Origin: Bathynomus jamesi
Lineage: Eukaryota > Arthropoda > Malacostraca > Isopoda > Cirolanidae
Assembly (NCBI GenBank): GCA_023014485.1
Contig: JAJOZX010012228.1
Span: 47,155 to 111,154 of the forward strand
Direction of reading: 5' to 3'
Length of the DNA: 64,000 nucleotides
Shown: positions 1 to 11,585 of the stretch, piece after piece
Layout of the letters: each line of letters opens with the position of its first letter
Numbering within the stretch: the first letter of the stretch is position 1
The notes under the pieces: model-generated
Told to the model about the DNA's origin: nothing
What the model saw: the letters and a program-made list of their open reading frames with translations, nothing else
Databases searched by the model: none
Made by a program: the position numbers and the translations under genes

Positions 1-282
1 GGATGCACTCTGGGAGGCTGTTGTGGATGCTGCTCGTACCATTTCATCAGATGAGATCCTCACCTTGACGAATTCAATGGATGAGCGCCTCAGGAAAGTT
101 CTTTCAAGTGGAGGATCGTACATCCATTATTAACAACCTTATGAGGTCATTTTGATATTATGTTCATTATTTCCATATTTATGATGATTTCTTTCTTTGT
201 ACATTGAATATCCAATTAAAAAACACTTTAATGTTTGTTTAAATGTGTTTTCATTATACCTGGCTATTAATGTGAGACGCTG
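1..282 (+). mobile_element. 3' end of Tc1-like element, left palindrome arm
   Basis: Frame 2 to 133 encodes a Tc1-type transposase C-terminus ([15 protein letters not shown]..., ending SGGSYIHY then a stop). The terminal inverted repeat, reading inward from 282, matches that at 11583, and (TA)n follows. It is the arm copy of the element at 11583-12972; the rest lies left of the window. Confidence 0.85.
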
Positions 283-479
283 TATATATATATATATATA
301 TAATATATATACTCAGAATGGTTCCCTGAGAACATTATATGTTAAACACAGACGTGCATGGAACAAGGAACTCTTCTGGGAAAATTAAATCCACTATAGT
401 CCAAATAATTAATGGTAAATGACAAATACTATAGGTTTTCTTTTTCATGATAGAAGCCCAATGTGGGCAAATGGGTCAC

Positions 480-2030
480 AAGCAATAGTATTACACAGAC
501 AACCAAATACAAATTAATTTTCTTTGATCCAATCCTACCATACAATAACAATCCAGCAATTAGAAAAACTAAAAAATAAAGATTCTGACACCAATAAAGG
601 TAAAGATATACATTTCTGATGAAATTGCAGTACTACTCAAAAATAATGAATGAATCAGTATGACTATGTATATTCCCTGACAGTCTAAAGGAAGCCAGAG
701 TATGCCTTGTATTTAAGTTGGGAAACTTAAAATATTCCATTTAATTATCGCCCCATTTCCATATTGTCAACTTTAAGTAAAGTATTTGAAAAATCGTGTA
801 TAATAAACCTCTAAATTTTTAATCAAATACAATATTTTAACTAAAACGTAATTTGGGTTTAGGTATGGACATACAACAAAAGGTGTCAAACATGCTTTTG
901 AAAAAAGTGTATCAGAACTTAAATAGCAAAAAACACTGCCATGATCTTCCTGGACTTGTCAAAAGCATTTGATTCACTTTTGCATAAAATCTTATTGAAT
1001 AAACTTCACATACACAAAATAAGAGGAAATATCCTCGATTGGTTTAAATCTCATCTGTCAAATCATCAGTACATCAAATTAAAAGGTAATTTATTCAACA
1101 TCATGATGCTAACTAGTGGAGTCCCACAACAATCTATTCTTGGCCCATTACTATTTCGAATTAGAGTCAATAATTTTCATCTCTCAACCACATTAAATTG
1201 CATACAATATGCAGATGATACCACACTTACTTTTTTCCATCATAACTCAGACTTTCTGATTAATGAAAAACAGGCAATTACAAACTATATATAAATGGAT
1301 GCGTGCTAATAAACTTCTACTGAACCTGACAGTCATCATTTATGATTAATTGATTATTACCACAAAATATATTAATACAAACTGTCAAATAAAAATTGGG
1401 ATTACTACACTTGCAAGGGTGAATAAAGTTAAAGTACTTGCCATTAATTTAGACTAAAAACTAAATTTCAAAAGTCATGTACAACATATTATATCCAAAA
1501 TATCAAGATCTCTTCATATTATTTAAACTAAAATGGACCCTACCTCAAAACATACTCCTTACCCTATATTATTCTTTCATCCATCCACACTTATTATATT
1601 GCATTACAACATGGAGTCGCTCAAGGAAATGTAAGAAGATCATTTGGGAGTAATTCATAAAAAATGTCTGCATTCTGAATGACAACAAAGTCACATCCCC
1701 CCCCCCATGTTTAAAGAGCTAATTAATACTTTGAAACTAAATGACTTACACAAACTGAATGGTACTGTCAATGTGTTCAAAGTTATCAATAAAAATCAAC
1801 AAACATCACCCATTCAAAGATCAGTCATCCCCCCATCAAATACACCACCATTATAACACCAGACTACCCAGAGATTTTATACACAAATCTAACTATACAA
1901 TAAACTGCAAGAAATGCGCTCTTTCAAAGGAGCAGATGTATGGAATGCAATTCCCATGCAAATCAGGCAGGCTTCATCACTAAATGTATCTTGCAAATCA
2001 CTAAAAGAGCACTTAATTAGCTCCTATTAA
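480..2030 (+). pseudogene. LINE reverse transcriptase relic (jockey/CR1-like), left arm
   Basis: A decayed non-LTR reverse transcriptase. Near 740 a frame reads [17 protein letters not shown], typical of the start of the RT domain. The 941-1294 frame holds [13 protein letters not shown], then [13 protein letters not shown], then the catalytic YADDTTL. Past 1294 the frame is broken by stops, but LINE-like text continues to about 2030 ([10 protein letters not shown] near 1930). No endonuclease domain, poly-A tail or target duplication is visible. Clade assignment is by motif style only. Confidence 0.75.
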
Positions 2031-2407
2031 TGTATAAGTTCACTACTGCCATTTTCACCATAGTAATGACATTCCCATTTTATAATCAACTATGGTATTT
2101 AAAATATGCTAATTTCATTATTTATATATATTTTTATTAATCATTTATTTTCTGTTAAATATACAATAAATCACTCAATTTAAAATTACATAATATTTTT
2201 TTATCATCACTATTACTTGCCACCACCACTTTTTTATGTAATAAACTAAAATGCCATTAATTGTGCCTAAAAGGGTTCCATGCTTCCAACAACATATTCA
2301 GATAAGAGAACTGTGCATATATTAATGTCACATCAAAAACCTAAAAATTGTTGAGTTCTGTCACTTGTATTCTTTTCTGAAGAGTGAGTGAGTAAGTGTT
2401 ACTATTA
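2031..2407. other. AT-rich spacer
   Basis: AT-rich DNA between the LINE relic and the mariner, mirrored at about 9458-9835. No gene or clear repeat boundary seen. Confidence 0.5.
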
Positions 2408-3682
2408 TCAGGTCATCCTATAAGTAATGTAGTTTTTTAGATTGGAATTTGAAGGACAAAAAAAAACTCAAACTTTTTAATCTAGTATATATTTTCCATC
2501 AGAATCAATGACACTGCCAATGTCCTACAATCTTTTCAATGCCATGTTTATAAAATTCAGGCGGTTTTGAGGCAAAAAACGTACAAAGACTGGTGTGCAG
2601 GTCATCTAAAGAAGTATTCTGTTTCTCATCAAGATAGTTTTACAGACACCTGAAGAGATGATAATCTGAAGGCACAAGGTCTGGAGAATATGGAGGATGT
2701 GGAAGTTTTTTACACCCAAGCTCCTCAATTTTTGCAGAAGTGATCCGAGCGGTATGAGGACATGCGTTGTCAAACACGATTCCTTTCCAATTAACCAAAG
2801 AAGGTCTCTTTTCTTTTAGTGCAGTATTCAATCGATCCAGTTGTTGACAGTAGACTTGAGCGGTGATTGTTTGGTTGTGTGGTAAGGTTTTAAAGTGTAT
2901 TACACCACCTTTATCCCACCAAACACTAAGCAACACCTTCTGAGGGTGAAGATTTGGTTTTGGCTGTGGTATCGCTGGTTCTCCGGCACAAACCAACTGT
3001 CAATGGCGCTTAACATTCTGGTACACTTTCCACTTTTCATCACCAGTCACTAAACAGTGCAAAAACGGATCTTCGAGTTCATGGGAATGAAGAGCTGTGC
3101 TAATGTTTACCTGCACCCTCAGATTGTCAACCAACAATTCATGTGGCACCCATTTTCCTAACTTAGGCACTTTCCCGAGTTGTTGCAAATGTCGATGGAT
3201 GGTGGTCGGGGATGAATTGAGTTTCTGGGCCAATTCTTTGACAGTTGTTGAACAGTCTTCTTCAAGTGCTGCTAACAGCAGGTCATCATTAAACTCAGCA
3301 GGGCATCCAGTGTGTGCTGCATCTGTCAAACAGCAGTCACCATTCCTAAACTTTTGAAACCATCTTTGACATTTCCTCATATGCAGAATATCATTGCCAT
3401 AAATGTCCTGAATGTTTTGCGTTGCTTCAGTAGCACTATTCCCTTTTTTGAACTTGTAAAGCATTATATGCCTGATATGCTCTTCTGATACCACCATGTT
3501 TACGAGGGGTTCACATAAAGCAAAACACACGTCTTCACTGGTCAAGGTCTGTAAAGTATGTAGCGAAACACGATAGATCTCCTCTTATATATAACCTTTG
3601 GGAAAATTTATGCTTAAACTGAGTAGGATTAGTTTAAACTTAATCTATCTTAAAAAACGACATTACTTATGGGATGACCTGA
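2408..3682 (-). mobile_element. mariner element (DD34D), left arm, dead
   Basis: Ends are inverted repeats beginning TCAGGTCATCC; TA lies at 2406-2407 on one side and a degraded TG on the other. The transposase runs on the minus strand (2640-3545) and is interrupted by a stop after ...NVKRH. Paired helix-turn-helix text, VTGDEKW (first Asp), VFDNACPHT (second Asp) and [12 protein letters not shown] (third Asp) are visible. It is the arm copy of 8188-9457 and related to the copy at 32236-33507. Confidence 0.9.
2640..3545 (-). pseudogene. mariner transposase pseudogene (left arm)
   Basis: Two open segments on the minus strand, 3545-3000 and 2996-2640, are parts of one mariner transposase split by an in-frame stop. 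The first gives the DNA-binding half with [14 protein letters not shown]; the second the catalytic half. The usual HHD before NARPHT has lost residues (VFDNACPHT). Two changes against the right arm (GCPAEF versus GRPAEF, PQKVLL versus PRKVLL) are CpG-to-TpG type, so this arm looks the more decayed here. Confidence 0.85.
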
Positions 3683-3810
3683 TGCATTTCATTATGGCAC
3701 ATTAAGTAAAAAGAAAAATTAAAATTGATACTGTTTATACCTACTGGACAGCATTAAAATACTAACTAGTTTTATACCCTCATACACAAACATTTACATA
3801 AAATACTTAC

Positions 3811-5116
3811 AAGTTCAAGATAAGCTTCTCTTGTATATCCTCTCCGCATTAGCTCCAAAATTCTTGAGCTTCCACACTGAGCTGGAAGATGTAAATTATT
3901 GCAAATATTTTCTCTCTCTTTTATCACATGAAGAACTTCATCTGGGAAGTCTTTGGGATGAGGTGATGTAAATCTGATTCTCATTTCAGGATCAATAAAT
4001 GAAACTTTATCCAAAAGATCTGCAAATCTCTTTCCACCCATTTTGGTTTTATAAATTGTTTTAAATCCTTTGGCAAGTGGGACAGATTCATTCACAGACA
4101 TGTTATTCACCATATGGTGGACTTCAGAAGTGTCTCTGTAGCTATTTACATTTTGGCCAAGTAAGGTAACTTCCTTAATGCCTTGTTCAGATAAATTTCT
4201 AACTTCATCCAATATGGATTCCATTTCACGAGAGCGCTCCCATCCTCTTGTGAAGGGAACAATGCAATATGAACACATGTTGTTACAACCTCTCATAATG
4301 GAAACATAAGCAGATACTTTATTAGAAGCGAGACTCACTGGATTCACATTGGCATAAGTTTCATCATGAGAAAGAAGTACATTAATAGTCTTTTCACCAT
4401 CATTTGCTAATGCTAACAGCCGAGGCAAGTCTTTGTAACTATCTGGTCCAGCTACAACATCTACAATTTTTCTTTTCAATAATCTCTGCTCCGATCCTTT
4501 CTGCCATGCAACCTAAAACCCAATCTTTGTTCGTTTATTTTTTTTTATAGCTTCTTAGCATTTCCAGCTGCCTCCAAATTTTATTTTCAGCTCCTTCTCT
4601 AATTGAACAAGTCACAATAAAAATTATATTAGCCTTTTCCATGGAGTCTGTTAAACAGTACCCATTAGATTTCAAAATGGACCATGCAATTTCAGCATCA
4701 TTTGAATTCATCTGACAGCCATAAATTTTAAAATAAACTTTTTGTCCATGGCCATTTAAGTCTTCTACTTTAACATAAGGATGAGATATTTTTTTCCTCT
4801 CTCTTTTTGATAAGGGATGATTACATAATTTTGTAATAAAGTATTCAAATCCAGGACCATTTTGAATAGATTTCCCATTTTTTAATTCAACTGATTTTTT
4901 TTCAGTGTCTGCAAGAGCTGAAGGTTGCTTCACAACATGAGAATGTCTTTTCTGGTAATTTACCATTAAATAATTTTTCTCAATAACCGACTCTTTAGCT
5001 TCCAATACAGGATTCCATCCATTTAATGCTAAATATGGTACCAAATGGGAAACTGAGTTGGAACTACAAATTTTGGAGTTTGAAAGAATACTCAGTCCAT
5101 ATCTTGTAAAAACCAT
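3811..5116 (-). pseudogene. CDK5RAP1 exon 1, inverted partial copy
   Basis: Mirror copy of the large first coding exon of CDK5RAP1. The start codon is at 5116-5114 and the splice donor follows 3811 (AC at 3809-3810 on +). The N-terminal part is open to about 4535, then homopolymer shortening breaks the frame near 4475-4530; the rest (4479-3811) is open in another frame. It retains KERENIC, matching the length of the vertebrate protein, where the right arm has lost the Glu. No downstream exons occur on this side within the window, so as assembled it cannot make a full enzyme. Confidence 0.85.
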
Positions 5117-5842
5117 TATAAAAAAGTGGGTTCAACTTAAGCCAATCTTTCACACTGAAGTGAAGTACATATTTCTTCAATTAAAAACACACTTTTACAG
5201 ACTGCATTTAAGTTTGATTTTAAAAAAACCTATTGGAAAAATAAAATAATTAGGTAAATAGTGATAAATGCTTAATTAGCCTATAAGACAAGACTTACAG
5301 AAATGTCATTAATTTTACAAACTCTTGCAATAATGACACCAAGGCCATATCTCTAAATTTTTTGTAATGGATAAGTTCAAATTAGTCCACATACAATACA
5401 GATAAAGTAAAATTTTAACCACCATAGTTTAAACAAGTTGCAGATAATTTTTCCACAATCTACTGGGAACTTAAAACCTATGTAAAAACCCCAGTACTGC
5501 TGGGGGTAGATATTCTTCCAGATTTCAAGAAATTATTCATGGATAAATTTTTGAAAAATCTTCCCCAATATATTCAGTCTTTATTATTCAATGAAATCTA
5601 TCTTCACTACTTCCAAATGTCTGTGCCCCATTGACCATGCATCTAAGAGATACTAAATTAGACAAAAAGTGCTTGGGTAACTGATAACATCAGTGTTAAA
5701 GTACAGTACAAGTTTTTGTACTGAAAATTATCCTTTGTTTTACCAAAATTCTTTGAATTGATAAGCTAATAAATTAAGAAGTTTCAGATAATATTTTGTG
5801 GTTTAAAAAGTGCAAAAAGTTGTGACAGACAGTTTTATTATT

Positions 5843-5898
5843 TATACCATTGTATTCAGTATGCTACCTTCAGGTAGCATACTGAATACAATGGTATA
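5843..5898. repeat. 56-bp near-perfect hairpin beside the axis
   Basis: Reads TATACCATTGTATTCAG... and back again about position 5870, with only the two central bases unpaired. It is a palindrome inside the palindrome, repeated at 5970-6025. Confidence 0.9.
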
Positions 5899-5969
5899 CA
5901 ATGGTCTACTGTACTTATACACATATTATTCCTGAATATATGTTGTAAGTACAGTACAGTAGACCATTG

Positions 5970-6025
5970 TATACCATTGTATTCAGTATGCTACCTGAAG
6001 GTAGCATACTGAATACAATGGTATA
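5970..6025. repeat. second 56-bp hairpin beside the axis
   Basis: Mirror copy of the hairpin at 5843-5898, centred near 5998. A loop of about 30 bases (roughly 5917-5946) separates inner inverted segments containing TCTACTGTACTT. The right side has an extra ACAGT unit, so the core is not perfectly symmetric. Confidence 0.9.
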
Positions 6026-6754
6026 AATAATAAAACTGTCTGTCACAACTTTTTGCACTTTTAAACCACAAAATATTATCTGAAACTTCTTAATTTATTA
6101 GCTTATCAATTCAAAGAATTTTGGTAAAACAAAGGATAATTTTCAGTACAAAAACTTGTACTGTACTTTAACACTGATGTTATCAGTTACCCAAGCACTT
6201 TTTGTCTAATTTAGTATCTCTTAGATGCATGGTCAATGGGGCACAGACATTTGGAAGTAGTGAAGATAGATTTCATTGAATAATAAAGACTGAATATATT
6301 GGGGAAGATTTTTCAAAAATTCATCCATGAATAATTTCTTGAAATCTGGAAGAATATCTACCCCCAGCAGTACTGGGGTTTTTACATAGGTTTTAAGTTC
6401 CCAGTAGATTGTGGAAAAATTATCTGCAACTTGTTTAAACTATGGTGGTTAAAATTTTACTTTATCTGTATTGTATGTGGACTAATTTGAACTTATCCAT
6501 TACAAAAAATTTAGAGATATGGCCTTGGGTGTCATTATTGCAAGAGTTTGTAAAATTAATGACATTTCTGTAAGTCTTGTCTTATAGGCTAAATTAAGCA
6601 TTTATCACTATTTACCTAATTATTTTATTTTTTCCAATAGGTTTTTTTAAAATCAAACTTAAATGCAGTCTGTAAAAGTGTGTTTTTAATTGAAGAAAAT
6701 ATGTACTTCACTTCAGTGTGAAAGATTGGCTTAAGTTGAACCCACTTTTTTATA

Positions 6755-8059
6755 ATGGTTTTTACAAGATATGGACTGAGTATTCTTTCAAACTCCAAAA
6801 TTTGTAGTTCCAACTCAGTTTCCCATTTGGTACCATATTTAGTATTAAATGGATGGAATCCTGTATTGGAAGCTAAAGAGTCGGTTATTGAGAAAATTAT
6901 TTAATGGTAAATTACCAGAAAGACATTCTCATGTTGTGAAGCAACCTTCAGCTCTTGCAGACACTGAAAAAAATCAGTTGAATTAAAAAATGGGAAATCT
7001 ATTCAAAATGGTCCTGGATTTGAATACTTTATTACAAAATTATGTAATCATCCCTTATCAAAAAGAGAGAGGAAAAAAATATCTCATCCTTATGTTAAAG
7101 TAGAAGACTTAAATGGCCATGGACAAAAAGTTTATTTTAAAATTTATGGCTGTCAGATGAATTCAAATGATGCTGAAATTGCATGGTCCATTTTGAAATC
7201 TAATGGGTACTGTTTAACAGACTCCATGGAAAAGGCTAATATAATTTTTATTGTGACTTGTTCAATTAGAGAAGGAGCTGAAAATAAAATTTGGAGGCAG
7301 CTGGAAATGCTAAGAAGCTATAAAAAAAAAAATAAACGAACAAAGATTGGGGTTTTAGGTTGCATGGCAGAAAGGATCGGAGCAGAGATTATTGAAAAAG
7401 AAAAAATTGTAGATGTTGTAGCTGGACCAGATAGTTACAAAGACTTGCCTCGGCTGTTAGCATTAGCAAATGATGGTGAAAAGACTATTAATGTACTTCT
7501 TTCTCATGATGAAACTTATGCCAATGTGAATCCAGTGAGTCTCGCTTCTAATAAAGTATCTGCTTATGTTTCCATTATGAGAGGTTGTAACAACATGTGT
7601 TCATATTGCATTGTTCCCTTCACAAGAGGATGGGAGCGCTCTCGTGAAATGGAATCCATATTGGATGAAGTTAGAAATTTATCTGAACAAGGCATTAAGG
7701 AAGTTACCTTACTTGGCCAAAATGTAAATAGCTACAGAGACACTTCTGAAGTCCACCATATGGTGAATAACATGTCTGTGAATGAATCTGTCCCACTTGC
7801 CAAAGGATTTAAAACAATTTATAAAACCAAAATGGGTGGAAAGAGATTTGCAGATCTTTTGGATAAAGTTTCATTTATTGATCCTGAAATGAGAATCAGA
7901 TTTACATCACCTCATCCCAAAGACTTCCCAGATGAAGTTCTTCATGTGATAAAAGAGAGAAATATTTGCAATAATTTACATCTTCCAGCTCAGTGTGGAA
8001 GCTCAAGAATTTTGGAGCTAATGCGGAGAGGATATACAAGAGAAGCTTATCTTGAACTT
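6755..8059 (+). CDS. CDK5RAP1: CDK5RAP1 exon 1 (UPF0004 and radical-SAM core)
   Basis: Starts at ATG 6755 ([11 protein letters not shown]...) and ends ...EAYLEL before GTAAGT at 8060, phase 0. Carries all six cluster-binding cysteines. Two one-base losses (runs of A near 6893 and 6970) shift the frame in this arm but not in the left arm. A codon is missing at KERNIC near 7960. Confidence 0.92.
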
Positions 8060-11000
8060 GTAAGTATTTTATGTAAATGTTTGTGTATGAGGGTATAAAA
8101 CTAGTTAGTATTTTAATGCTGTCCAGTAGGTATAAACAGTATCAATTTTAATTTATCTTTTTACTTAATGTGCCATAATGAAATGCATCAGGTCATCCCA
8201 TAAGTAATGTCGTTTTTTAAGATAGATTAAGTTTAAACTAATCCTACTCAGTTTAAGCATAAATTTTCCCAAAGGTTATATATAAGAGGAGATCTATCGT
8301 GTTTCGCTACATACTTTACAGACCTTGACCAGTGAAGACGTGTGTTTTGCTTTATGTGAACCCCTCGTAAACATGGTGGTATCAGAAGAGCATATCAGGC
8401 ATATAATGCTTTACAAGTTCAAAAAAGGGAATAGTGCTACTGAAGCAACGCAAAACATTCAGGACATTTATGGCAATGATATTCTGCATATGAGGAAATG
8501 TCAAAGATGGTTTCAAAAGTTTAGGAATGGTGACTGCTGTTTGACAGATGCAGCACACACTGGACGCCCTGCTGAGTTTAATGATGACCTGCTGTTAGCA
8601 GCACTTGAAGAAGACTGTTCAACAACTGTCAAAGAATTGGCCCAGAAACTCAATTCATCCCCGACCACCATCCATCGACATTTGCAACAACTTGGGAAAG
8701 TGCCTAAGTTAGGAAAATGGGTGCCACATGAATTGTTGGTTGACAATCTGAGGGTGCAGGTAAACATTAGCACAGCTCTTCATTCCCATGAACTCCAAGA
8801 TCCGTTTTTGCACTGTTTAGTGACTGGTGATGAAAAGTGGAAAGTGTACCAGAATGTTAAGCGCCATTGACAGTTGGTTTGTGCCGGAGAACCAGCGATA
8901 CCACAGCCAAAACCAAATCTTCACCCTCGGAAGGTGTTGCTTAGTGTTTGGTGGGATAAAGGTGGTGTAATACACTTTAAAACCTTACCACACAACCAAA
9001 CAATCACCGCTCAAGTCTACTGTCAACAACTGGATCGATTGAATACTGCACTAAAAGAAAAGAGACCTTCTTTGGTTAATTGGAAAGGAATCGTGTTTGA
9101 CAACGCATGTCCTCATACCGCTCGGATCACTTCTGCAAAAATTGAGGAGCTTGGGTGTGAAAAACTTCCACATCCTCCATATTCTCCAGACCTTGTGCCT
9201 TCAGATTATCATCTCTTCAGGTGTCTGTAAAACTATCTTGATGAGAAACAGAATACTTCTTTAGATGACCTGCACACCAGTCTTTGTACGTTTTTTTGCC
9301 TCAAAACCGCCTGAATTTTATAAACATGGCATTGAAAAGATTGTAGGACATTGGCAGTGTCATTGATTCTGATGGAAAATATATAGATTAAAAAGTTTGA
9401 GTTTTTTTTGTCCTTCAAATTCCAATCTAAAAAACTACATTACTTAGGATGACCTGATAATAGTAACACTTACTCACTCACTCTTCAGAAAAGAATACAA
9501 GTGACAGAACTCAACAATTTTTAGGTTTTTGATGTGACATTAATATATGCACAGTTCTCTTATCTGAATATGTTGTTGGAAGCATGGAACCCTTTTAGGC
9601 ACAATTAATGGCATTTTAGTTTATTACATAAAAAAGTGGTGGTGGCAAGTAATAGTGATGATAAAAATATTATGTAATTTTAAATTGAGTGATTTATTGT
9701 ATATTTAACAGAAATAAATGATTAATAAAAATATATATAAATAATGAAATTAGCATATTTTAAATACCATAGTTGATTATAAAATGGGAATGTCATTACT
9801 ATGGTGAAAATGGCAGTAGTGAACTTATACATTAATAGGAGCTAATTAAGTGCTCTTTTAGTGATTTGCAAGATACATTTAGTGATGAAGCCTGCCTGAT
9901 TTGCATGGGAATTGCATTCCATACATCTGCTCCTTTGAAAGAGCGCATTTCTTGCAGTTTATTGTATAGTTAGATTTGTGTATAAAATCTCTGGGTAGTC
10001 TGGTGTTATAATGGTGGTGTATTTGATGGGGGGATGACTGATCTTTGAATGGGTGATGTTTGTTGATTTTTATTGATAACTTTGAACACATTGACAGTAC
10101 CATTCAGTTTGTGTAAGTCATTTAGTTTCAAAGTATTAATTAGCTCTTTAAACATGGGGGGGGGGGATGTGACTTTGTTGTCATTGAGAATGCAGACATT
10201 TTTTATGAATTACTCCCAAATGATCTTCTTACATTTCCTTGAGCGACTCCATGTTGTAATGCAATATAATAAGTGTGGATGGATGAAAGAATAATATAGG
10301 GTAAGGAGTATGTTTTGAGGTAGGGTCCATTTTAGTTTAAATAATATGAAGAGATCTTGATATTTTGGATATAATATGTTGTACATGACTTTTGAAATTT
10401 AGTTTTTAGTCTAAATTAATGGCAAGTACTTTAACTTTATTCACCCTTGCAAGTGTAGTAATCCCAATTTTTATTTGACAGTTTGTATTAATATATTTTG
10501 TGGTAATAATCAATTAATCATAAATGATGACTGTCAGGTTCAGTAGAAGTTTATTAGCACGCATCCATTTATATATAGTTTGTAATTGCCTGTTTTTCAT
10601 TAATCAGAAAGTCTGAGTTATGATGGAAAAAAGTAAGTGTGGTATCATCTGCATATTGTATGCAATTTAATGTGGTTGAGAGATGAAAATTATTGACTCT
10701 AATTCGAAATAGTAATGGGCCAAGAATAGATTGTTGTGGGACTCCACTAGTTAGCATCATGATGTTGAATAAATTACCTTTTAATTTGATGTACTGATGA
10801 TTTGACAGATGAGATTTAAACCAATCGAGGATATTTCCTCTTATTTTGTGTATGTGAAGTTTATTCAATAAGATTTTATGCAAAAGTGAATCAAATGCTT
10901 TTGACAAGTCCAGGAAGATCATGGCAGTGTTTTTTGCTATTTAAGTTCTGATACACTTTTTTCAAAAGCATGTTTGACACCTTTTGTTGTATGTCCATAC

Positions 11001-11551
11001 CTAAACCCAAATTACGTTTTAGTTAAAATATTGTATTTGATTAAAAATTTAGAGGTTTATTATACACGATTTTTCAAATACTTTACTTAAAGTTGACAAT
11101 ATGGAAATGGGGCGATAATTAAATGGAATATTTTAAGTTTCCCAACTTAAATACAAGGCATACTCTGGCTTCCTTTAGACTGTCAGGGAATATACATAGT
11201 CATACTGATTCATTCATTATTTTTGAGTAGTACTGCAATTTCATCAGAAATGTATATCTTTACCTTTATTGGTGTCAGAATCTTTATTTTTTAGTTTTTC
11301 TAATTGCTGGATTGTTATTGTATGGTAGGATTGGATCAAAGAAAATTAATTTGTATTTGGTTGTCTGTGTAATACTATTGCTTGTGACCCATTTGCCCAC
11401 ATTGGGCTTCTATCATGAAAAAGAAAACCTATAGTATTTGTCATTTACCATTAATTATTTGGACTATAGTGGATTTAATTTTCCCAGAAGAGTTCCTTGT
11501 TCCATGCACGGTCTGTGTTTAACATATAATGTTCTCAGGGAACCATTCTGA

Positions 11552-11585
<34 letters not shown>

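Larger units (their letters stand above)
5117..6754. other. palindrome centre and shared 5' flank of two CDK5RAP1 copies
   Basis: About 1.6 kb between two divergent CDK5RAP1 start codons. If expressed, the promoter lies here in each arm, but I see no reliable core promoter motif. The stretch is AT-rich and, apart from the nested hairpins around 5843-6025, holds no gene. Confidence 0.6.

Noticed and set aside
2640..3545. Two separate host genes in each palindrome arm
   Set aside because: They are halves of one mariner transposase separated by a stop codon and lie within matching TIRs.
5117..6754. Bidirectional promoter for two active CDK5RAP1 genes
   Set aside because: The left copy lacks downstream exons in this window and the palindrome itself may be an assembly artefact; no core promoter motif was convincing.
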